From an uncultured Oscillospiraceae bacterium (GTDB lineage: Bacteria; Bacillota; Clostridia; Oscillospirales; Ruminococcaceae): a stretch of 28,971 bases of DNA. Shown piece by piece: positions 24,208 through 28,971 of the stretch. The stretch covers positions 1 to 28,971 of the forward strand of contig UREN01000023.1 in assembly GCA_900546885.1 (NCBI GenBank), in the 5' to 3' direction. Position numbers and translations under genes: made by a program. Positions within the stretch are counted from its first letter, which is position 1, and each line of letters opens with the position of its first letter. Under the pieces are notes generated by a model. That model did not search any database, was not told where the DNA came from, and worked only from the letters and a program-made list of their open reading frames with translations.

Positions 24208-25278
24208 ATGCTGAACATTCAAATAGAAAAAACGTCTTCCCCCAAGCGCAGGCCTGGGCAGGATGCGCTGGGCTTTGGGCAGTATTTTACAGACCATATG
24301 TTCGTGATGGACTACACGCTGGGTGTGGGCTGGCACAGCGCACGCATCGAGCCCTTTCACAATCTTTCGCTCAGCCCTGCAGCCATGGTGTTCCACTATG
24401 CGCAAGAGAGCTTTGAGGGCCTGAAAGCCTACCGGGCGGCAGACGGACGCATTCTTTTGTTCCGCCCCAAAGAGAATGCGCTTCGGTTTGCGCGCACCAA
24501 TGCGCGCATGTGCATCCCGCAGATACCGGCCGAAGATTTTGTGCAGGCGGTGAAGGCGCTGGTTGCATTAGAGGCAGATTGGGTGCCCGCTGCCCCTGGC
24601 GCCAGCCTTTACCTGCGGCCGTTTGCCATTGCCACAGAGGCACGCCTTGGCGTAAAGCCCAGCAGCACTTACCAGTTTCTTATTATTGCATCGCCCTCTG
24701 GGGCCTATTACGAAAACGGCCTTGCCCCTGTGAGTATTTATGTAGAGGATGAGTATGTGCGCGCTGCACCGGGGCTCACCGGTTTTGCCAAATGCGGCGG
24801 CAACTATGCGGCCAGCCTGGCCGGGCAGCAAAAGGCGCATGAAAACGGCTGTGAACAGGTGCTTTGGCTGGACGGCGTGCACCGGCGGTATGTGGAAGAG
24901 GTGGGCAGCATGAACTGCTTTTTCAAAATAAGCGGTGTGGTGCACACGGCGCCCTGCACGGGCACTGTGCTGCCCGGTATCACACGCATGAGCTGTATAG
25001 AACTGCTGCGCGAATGGGGCGTGCCGGTGGATGACACAAGCCGCCTTGCCATTGGCGAGCTGATGCAGGCTGCCCGCAGCGGGGCGCTGGAGGAAGTGTT
25101 TGGCACGGGCACTGCGGCAGTGGTGAGCCCGGTGGGCTCCCTTGTCTATGAGGAACAGCGCGTTCAGGTGGCAGACGGCGGCATTGGCCCGCTGACCCGG
25201 CGTTTGTACGACACGCTGACAGGTATCCAGTGGGGCCGCCTGCCCGATGCGCATGGCTGGGTGTGCCCGGTGCGGTGA
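24208..25278 (+). CDS. ilvE: Branched-chain amino acid aminotransferase
   Basis: 356 residues; ATG 24208 is chosen for AAAAGGAG seven bases upstream, though the frame opens at 24103. A class IV PLP aminotransferase that interconverts Leu, Ile and Val with their 2-oxo acids using glutamate/2-oxoglutarate. The PLP lysine is Lys195 in GFAKCGGNYAASL. Other marks are FEGLKAYR (69-76), YLRPFAIATE, and EVGSMNCFF for phosphate and cofactor binding. The length is that of the long (BCAT-type) bacterial form. It stands alone, behind a hairpin-rich leader that may attenuate it; no T-box or Leu/Ile/Val-rich leader peptide was found. Confidence 0.95.
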   Translation: MLNIQIEKTSSPKRRPGQDALGFGQYFTDHMFVMDYTLGVGWHSARIEPFHNLSLSPAAMVFHYAQESFEGLKAYRAADGRILLFRPKENALRFARTNARMCIPQIPAEDFVQAVKALVALEADWVPAAPGASLYLRPFAIATEARLGVKPSSTYQFLIIASPSGAYYENGLAPVSIYVEDEYVRAAPGLTGFAKCGGNYAASLAGQQKAHENGCEQVLWLDGVHRRYVEEVGSMNCFFKISGVVHTAPCTGTVLPGITRMSCIELLREWGVPVDDTSRLAIGELMQAARSGALEEVFGTGTAAVVSPVGSLVYEEQRVQVADGGIGPLTRRLYDTLTGIQWGRLPDAHGWVCPVR

Positions 25279-25492
25279 GCGTTTCCCTGCGCCGCCGGCA
25301 GGCCCTGTTGTTTTGCTTTATTCCGGTACTATGCCTGTTCAAATGGGGAAAACTCTGCTATGATGATAACAGCCCTTCTACATGGAAAGAGAACTGGTTT
25401 TTCCTTGTGAAAAATGAGGCTGGCCCCGGGCCGGGAACTTTGTATACCCATGTAAAGGCACGCTGGCCCGCGGCAGAGAGGAGCAGGGTATT

Positions 25493-27094
25493 ATGCAACA
25501 GGTTTTATATTATGGCGGGCCCATTCTTACGCTGGAGCAGCCATTGTATGCCGAAGCGCTTTTGCAGCAGGGCGGCATCATCCGCGCAGTGGGCCCGCTG
25601 GAAAAGCTGAAAGCCATGGCCCCGGATGCAAAGCGGGTGAACCTAGCGGGCCGTGCGCTGCTGCCCGCCTTTTTGGATGCGCACAGCCATTTTTCCGGCT
25701 ATGCCAATGCGCTGCTTCAGGTGCGGCTGGAGGGCGCACAAAGTTACGAGGATATCCGCACGGGTATTGAGCAGTTCATTCGCGAAAATGCAATTCCGGC
25801 AGGGCAGTGGGTGATGGCCCGCGGGTACGACCACAATGCGCTGCAGGAAAAGCGCCCGCCGCATAAAAGCCTTCTGGACGAGGCCGCGCCGCACAACCCG
25901 CTTGTGCTGCAGCATGCGTCCGGCCATACCGGGGTGTTCAATACGCTGGCATTGCAGGAACTTGGGGTGCGGCCGGATACGCCCGCCCCTGCGGGCGGCG
26001 CCATTGAGGTGAAAGACGGCGAGCTGACAGGCTATATGGAGGAAAACGCCTTTATTGAATACCTGCAGCGCGCGCCCATGCCCGCACCGGAAACCCTGAT
26101 GCAGGCGTTTCGAAAAGCGCAGCAGGCATATGCATCCTACGGCATCACCACCGTACAGGAAGGGATGATGACCGATGTGATGGCGCCGCTCTACCGCGCC
26201 CTGTGTGACACGCAGGCATTGTATCTGGATGTGGTAGGCTATGCCGACCTGCGCGGCTGCGAGCGGCTTTTGCACGAATTTGCCGCACATGTGGACACTT
26301 ATAAGGCCCATTTCAAACTGGGTGGTTATAAAACTTTTCTGGACGGTTCGCCCCAGGCGCGCACCGCCTGGATGCGTGCGCCGTATGCAAATGCGCCTGA
26401 TGGATATGCCGGGTACGGCACGCTTTCCGACGAAGAACTTCTGGCACGCTGCCGCCGTGCCCTGCGCGAGGGCAGGCAGCTTTTGGCACACTGTAATGGC
26501 GATGCCGCGGCCGGGCAGTATATCCGCGTGTTCAACCGGGCAATGGGGGAACTGGACGATGCGCCGGATATCCGCCCGGTGATGATACACGCCCAGCTGG
26601 TGGGGCAGGACCAGCTGCCCCGCATGAAAGAGCTTGGCATGATCCCTTCGTTTTTTGTGGCGCATGTGTATCATTGGGGCGATGTGCACCTGGAAAACTT
26701 TGGCCCGCAGCGGGCGGCCAATATCAGCCCGGCCGCCGCGGCCGGGGCGCTGGGCATTCCGTATACGTTCCACCAGGACGCGCCCGTGATAGAGCCCAAC
26801 ATGCTGGAAACCATCTGGTGCGCTGTGAACCGTGTTACAAAGCAGGGCGTTTCTTTGGGCCCGCAGCAGCGTGTCAGCGCGCTGGATGCAGTGCGCGCCG
26901 TCACCATTCACGCGGCACACCAGTATTTTGAAGAACATCAGAAGGGCAGCCTGGCCGCGGGCAAACATGCAGATTTCGTCATCCTTTCGGCAGACCCTAC
27001 GGCGGTGCCGCCCATGCAGATACGAAATATCGAAGTGCTGGCTACCATCAAAGATGGCCAATGTATTTTTGAAAAGGAAATGCCGGAAGCATAA
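25493..27094 (+). CDS. YtcJ-like metal-dependent amidohydrolase
   Basis: 533 residues, ATG 25493 after AGAGGAG. Amidohydrolase_3 family (YtcJ type). The N-terminal metal pair is DAHSHF (His64, His66). Other family marks include QHASGHTGVFNT, LDGSPQARTAW, LLAHCNGDAA, a late FHQDAPV and HAAHQYFEEHQKGSLAAGKHADFVIL (the closing beta-sandwich). Relatives hydrolyse N-acyl or other amide bonds in small molecules; most have no known substrate. No signal peptide, so it is cytoplasmic. The next gene starts close behind, so the two may be co-transcribed. Only a weak -10 (TATGAT, 25359-25364) is seen in the 214-base gap upstream. Confidence 0.9.
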   Translation: MQQVLYYGGPILTLEQPLYAEALLQQGGIIRAVGPLEKLKAMAPDAKRVNLAGRALLPAFLDAHSHFSGYANALLQVRLEGAQSYEDIRTGIEQFIRENAIPAGQWVMARGYDHNALQEKRPPHKSLLDEAAPHNPLVLQHASGHTGVFNTLALQELGVRPDTPAPAGGAIEVKDGELTGYMEENAFIEYLQRAPMPAPETLMQAFRKAQQAYASYGITTVQEGMMTDVMAPLYRALCDTQALYLDVVGYADLRGCERLLHEFAAHVDTYKAHFKLGGYKTFLDGSPQARTAWMRAPYANAPDGYAGYGTLSDEELLARCRRALREGRQLLAHCNGDAAAGQYIRVFNRAMGELDDAPDIRPVMIHAQLVGQDQLPRMKELGMIPSFFVAHVYHWGDVHLENFGPQRAANISPAAAAGALGIPYTFHQDAPVIEPNMLETIWCAVNRVTKQGVSLGPQQRVSALDAVRAVTIHAAHQYFEEHQKGSLAAGKHADFVILSADPTAVPPMQIRNIEVLATIKDGQCIFEKEMPEA

Positions 27095-27129
27095 TGGAAG
27101 CATCCGGCATCCGTGCACAGGAGAGACAG

Positions 27130-27915
27130 ATGGAAATGAAAGTGTGGCTGCCGCCGCAGGCCCAAAAGGGGCCCGGCTATGCCGTTAAGCAGGTGGTTGG
27201 CGTTTTGGCTCTGGTGGGGTTGGGGCTTGCGACGGCAATTGGCGCCATTCCGCTGGCCCTGTATTTTCACTGGCCGGTGCCGATTGCCGCGTTTTTTGGC
27301 TGTGTAGCGGCCACGGCGCTTTGTATTTGGGGCGCGGTTTGCCTGGGGCGAAGCGCCGGGCGCGATGCGCTGATTTTCTTTCAGATAGAGAACAACCGCA
27401 TGTTCGTGCTGGATGTGCGCAGCATGGTGCGCTACCGGCGCGGGTTGGCCGGGTATATTGGCACGGCGGCGGAGGTTCAAAAATATCTGGCCGTTATCAG
27501 AAGGGAAATGGTAAAAGGAAGGGTGCCCTCCGGGGCGGGCGTGCAGATTACCGCGGTGGAAAACATTCGTGAGAGGGCAAACTCTTATGCGCTTGTCTGC
27601 CGGGTTTTGTACCGGAATGGCAACCGGGGCCGGCGCACTTATATTCTGGCAAAAGGCTATGAGGACGAAGAAGAGCTGCTGCAGCGGCTGGAGCTGAAAA
27701 TGCCTTTGGACGGCGCGCAAAATCCGCCTGCCCGGTTGCCCATATATGCGGTTCTTTGTGCAGTGGCCCTGACGCTGTGTATTGTGCTGTGCCTGTTCAG
27801 CCACCCGGCCTTGGCTTTGCTGCCGCAGGCCATTTATTTCCCGGCGCTGGCGCTGGCCCTGGCCCTGCTGTATGCGCTGGTTTGGCTTTTGATGAAATGG
27901 CGGCGCGGGGAATGA
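27130..27915 (+). CDS. Four-helix membrane protein of unknown function
   Basis: 261 residues from ATG 27130, which has AGGAG seven bases upstream; an alternative ATG at 27094 overlaps the previous stop but lacks a ribosome site. Two membrane helices near residues 20-65 and two near 200-253 flank a soluble middle region with the segment IENNRMFVLDVRSMVRY. The layout resembles small DUF-type membrane proteins of Clostridia; no family could be named. It lies between the amidohydrolase and sigK. Confidence 0.75.
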   Translation: MEMKVWLPPQAQKGPGYAVKQVVGVLALVGLGLATAIGAIPLALYFHWPVPIAAFFGCVAATALCIWGAVCLGRSAGRDALIFFQIENNRMFVLDVRSMVRYRRGLAGYIGTAAEVQKYLAVIRREMVKGRVPSGAGVQITAVENIRERANSYALVCRVLYRNGNRGRRTYILAKGYEDEEELLQRLELKMPLDGAQNPPARLPIYAVLCAVALTLCIVLCLFSHPALALLPQAIYFPALALALALLYALVWLLMKWRRGE

Positions 27916-27937
27916 CGTTTGCGCCCGGCGCACCGAA

Positions 27938-27967
27938 ACATGAACCCCTCTTACGGGCGCATATACT
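27938..27967 (+). promoter_or_regulatory. Candidate sigma-E-like promoter of sigK
   Basis: CATATACT (27960-27967) resembles the sigma-E -10 CATACA-T; an ACATGAAC box lies 14 bp upstream. sigK is sigma-E dependent in B. subtilis. The start site would fall within or just before the ribosome site, giving a very short leader, so this is uncertain. Confidence 0.3.
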
Positions 27968-27984
27968 GGCCCCAAGGGGGGGTC

Positions 27985-28629
27985 ATGATGTTCAGCGTTA
28001 TTTTCAGTTTTATTGCCACGCATATTCTGTATTTTGCACTGCACCTCGAGTCCAGCAGTTTTCCGAAGCCGCTTTCGGCCCGGGAAGAAATTGAGGCCTT
28101 TGCCGCATTTAAGGCAGGCGATATGGCCGCACGAGATAAGCTGATTCAGCACAACCTGCGCCTTGTGGCGCACATTGTAAAAAAATATTATGCCCAGCCC
28201 GGCGGCCAGGAAGATTTTATTTCCATTGGCACCATTGGGCTTATTAAGGCTGTGAACAGTTTTGACAACACCAAAGGCGCACGGTTTGCCACCTATGCCT
28301 CGCGCTGCATTGAAAACGAGATACGCATGACGCTGCGCAGTGCAAAAAAGACGCAGGGTGATGTATCTTTGCACGAGCCGCTGGAAAACGATAAAGGCTC
28401 TGGCGCGCTTACCATCATTGATGTAATGGCAGATGAGCAGGACATTCGCGCAGACTATGAGCGCAAAGAGGAAGTGGAAAAACTGCGTGCGCTGGTGAAA
28501 ACACTGAGCGGGCGCGAACGGCAGATTATTGTGATGCGCTATGGCCTTGCCGGTGGTACCCCGCTTACCCAGCAGCAGGTGGCCGGGTGCCTTGGCATCA
28601 GCCGAAGCTATGTATCAGAGCGCCGCTAA
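27985..28629 (+). CDS. sigK: Pro-sigma-K sporulation sigma factor, interrupted in its last helix
   Basis: 214 residues from ATG 27985 (ATG 27988 is also possible), after AAGGGGGG. Residues 3-19 are the hydrophobic pro-sequence that holds pro-sigma-K in the membrane until SpoIVFB cleaves it. Then come PKPLS, region 2 (HNLRLVAHIVKKYY, EDFISIGTIGLIKAVNSF, ATYASRCIENEI), region 3 (KKTQGDVSLHEPL) and region 4 (RERQIIVMRYGL, TQQQVAGCLGISRSYVS). Sigma-K normally continues RIEKKAL plus a short tail after SRSYVS. Here the frame changes at base 28618 to ERR-stop, removing half the recognition helix and the tail, roughly 15-25 residues. The protein as read should not bind -35 DNA. AT-rich foreign-looking DNA follows. 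The likely cause is an inserted skin-like element, with the 3' piece of sigK outside this window. Confidence 0.88.
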   Translation: MMFSVIFSFIATHILYFALHLESSSFPKPLSAREEIEAFAAFKAGDMAARDKLIQHNLRLVAHIVKKYYAQPGGQEDFISIGTIGLIKAVNSFDNTKGARFATYASRCIENEIRMTLRSAKKTQGDVSLHEPLENDKGSGALTIIDVMADEQDIRADYERKEEVEKLRALVKTLSGRERQIIVMRYGLAGGTPLTQQQVAGCLGISRSYVSERR

Positions 28630-28636
28630 TGTAAAC

Positions 28637-28677
28637 GAAGCCCGGAAAGCCTGATGTAGACAGGCTTTCCGGGCTTC
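28637..28677. repeat. Perfect 17-bp inverted repeat after the broken sigK
   Basis: The arms 28637-28653 and 28661-28677 are exact complements around a 7-nt loop (ATGTAGA). There is no T run on either side, so it is not a standard intrinsic terminator, although it could still stop transcription or serve as a site at the element end. Confidence 0.85.
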
Positions 28678-28777
28678 ATGCGTGACTTGGGTAGCTCCGC
28701 GCTTATTGTAAACGACAAAATTTCAGGAAGATAAGCGGTCGTTCATTTTTACTTTTTAAACTGGTGTATGCAAAAAA

Positions 28778-28971
28778 CTAAAACGGAAATTCTTCGTATT
28801 TGATATCGGGATGTTTTTTTAACTCATCTTTGAAAACATCCCACCATGGATGATCTTCAACCCAACAAATTTGACTTTTAAGTTTACTAATGACTTGCTC
28901 ATCATTATCTTCTAAACCTTTTTTAAAGTAGTATTTTAATGGTGGTGTGATGTTGCTACTATTAACATGAC
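28778..28971 (-). CDS. C-terminal part of an unknown AT-rich gene, 5' end outside window
   Basis: Minus-strand frame open from the window edge (first full codon ending the upstream part at 28969) to TAG at 28780-28778, giving 63 residues that end in KYEEFPF. It is rich in Lys, Glu and Asp, with a CWVEDHPWWDVFKDEL segment. No family was recognised. Its codon use (AAA, TTA, GAT, AAT) is far from that of the GC-rich neighbours, which supports foreign origin. It points back towards sigK. The 148 bases between it and sigK contain no gene. Confidence 0.55.
   Translation of the reverse strand, partial: HVNSSNITPPLKYYFKKGLEDNDEQVISKLKSQICWVEDHPWWDVFKDELKKHPDIKYEEFPF

Larger units (their letters stand above)
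28618..28971. mobile_element. Probable left end of an element inserted in sigK
   Basis: Homology to sigma-K stops at 28617. GC falls from about 62% in the last full line of sigK to about 30% from 28741 to the end (about 70 G+C in 231 bases, counted by hand). The stretch holds a perfect inverted repeat (28637-28677), two GTAAACGA copies (28631-28638, 28708-28715) and the end of an AT-rich gene. No integrase is visible, because the element runs off the window. The exact boundary could lie anywhere between 28605 and about 28720. Confidence 0.55.

Noticed and set aside
25336..25364. Possible sigma-A promoter before the amidohydrolase (TGTTCA and TATGAT)
   Set aside because: The -35 match is poor; only the -10 is reasonable, so it is mentioned in the gene entry but not listed.
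26938..28374. 478-codon minus-strand open frame antisense to the amidohydrolase, membrane protein and sigK
   Set aside because: It crosses three real genes and has Gln/Pro/Arg-rich shadow composition.
28618..28629. Simple frameshift as the cause of the short sigK
   Set aside because: No other frame downstream of 28618 resumes the R-I-E-K-K-A-L sequence, and composition changes soon after, so replacement of the flank fits better than an indel. A diverged native end cannot be fully excluded.

Overview
The window looks like chromosomal DNA of an endospore-forming, anaerobic member of the Clostridia with fairly high GC (many genes near 60%), probably Oscillospiraceae/Ruminococcaceae-like. The evidence is a pro-sigma-K gene, a spore-cortex enzyme, a PAS-type [FeFe]-hydrogenase operon, Gram-positive style AGGAGG ribosome sites, sigma-A promoters of TTGACA/TATAAT type and many U-tailed terminators. 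The genus cannot be fixed by eye.

Layout. 1-219: 3' part of a CsoR-type copper-sensor gene, with terminator. 328-1791 (-): one protein joining a PdaA-type muramic-acid deacetylase to a CwlD-type amidase. 2000-5176 (+): glnS-gltX operon from a textbook promoter. 5274-5969: DUF1275/YoaK membrane protein. 6124-9612: very large ATPase-permease ABC protein with a triplicated helical repeat in its outer domain. 9657-11065: structured leader, a possible 58-codon small ORF and a coupled CPBP (CAAX-type) membrane protease. 11190-11263 (-): tRNA-Gly(UCC). 11412-13349: P1B metal ATPase with two CsoR-type palindromes at its promoter. 13583-15972: MerR regulator plus ABC-2 exporter, coupled by ATGA overlaps, with a 19-bp-spacer MerR promoter. 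16145-17757 (-): small spore-surface-like protein, lgt and a DUF4190 protein. 17885-21028 (-): [2Fe-2S] thioredoxin-like ferredoxin, PAS-containing [FeFe] hydrogenase and SpoIIE-type phosphatase, a probable redox/H2 signalling operon. 21370-21461: tRNA-Ser(GGA). 21790-23935: membrane-anchored lipase-like hydrolase and GNAT acetyltransferase. 24208-25278: ilvE. 25493-27915: YtcJ-like amidohydrolase and a membrane protein. 27985-28629: sigK broken inside its last DNA-binding helix, followed by DNA of about 30% GC.

The strongest signal is at the right edge. The sigK reading frame is normal up to the recognition helix of region 4.2 (SRSYVS), then switches to ERR-stop, and the DNA turns AT-rich within about 100 bp. 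This is what the left end of a skin-like element inserted in sigK would look like. The second strong signal is the PdaA-CwlD fusion, which joins the two successive steps of cortex muramic-delta-lactam formation in one polypeptide. Three genes with sporulation links (the fusion, the small spore-surface-like gene and sigK) are each preceded by boxes resembling sigma-E promoters, which suggests a mother-cell programme.
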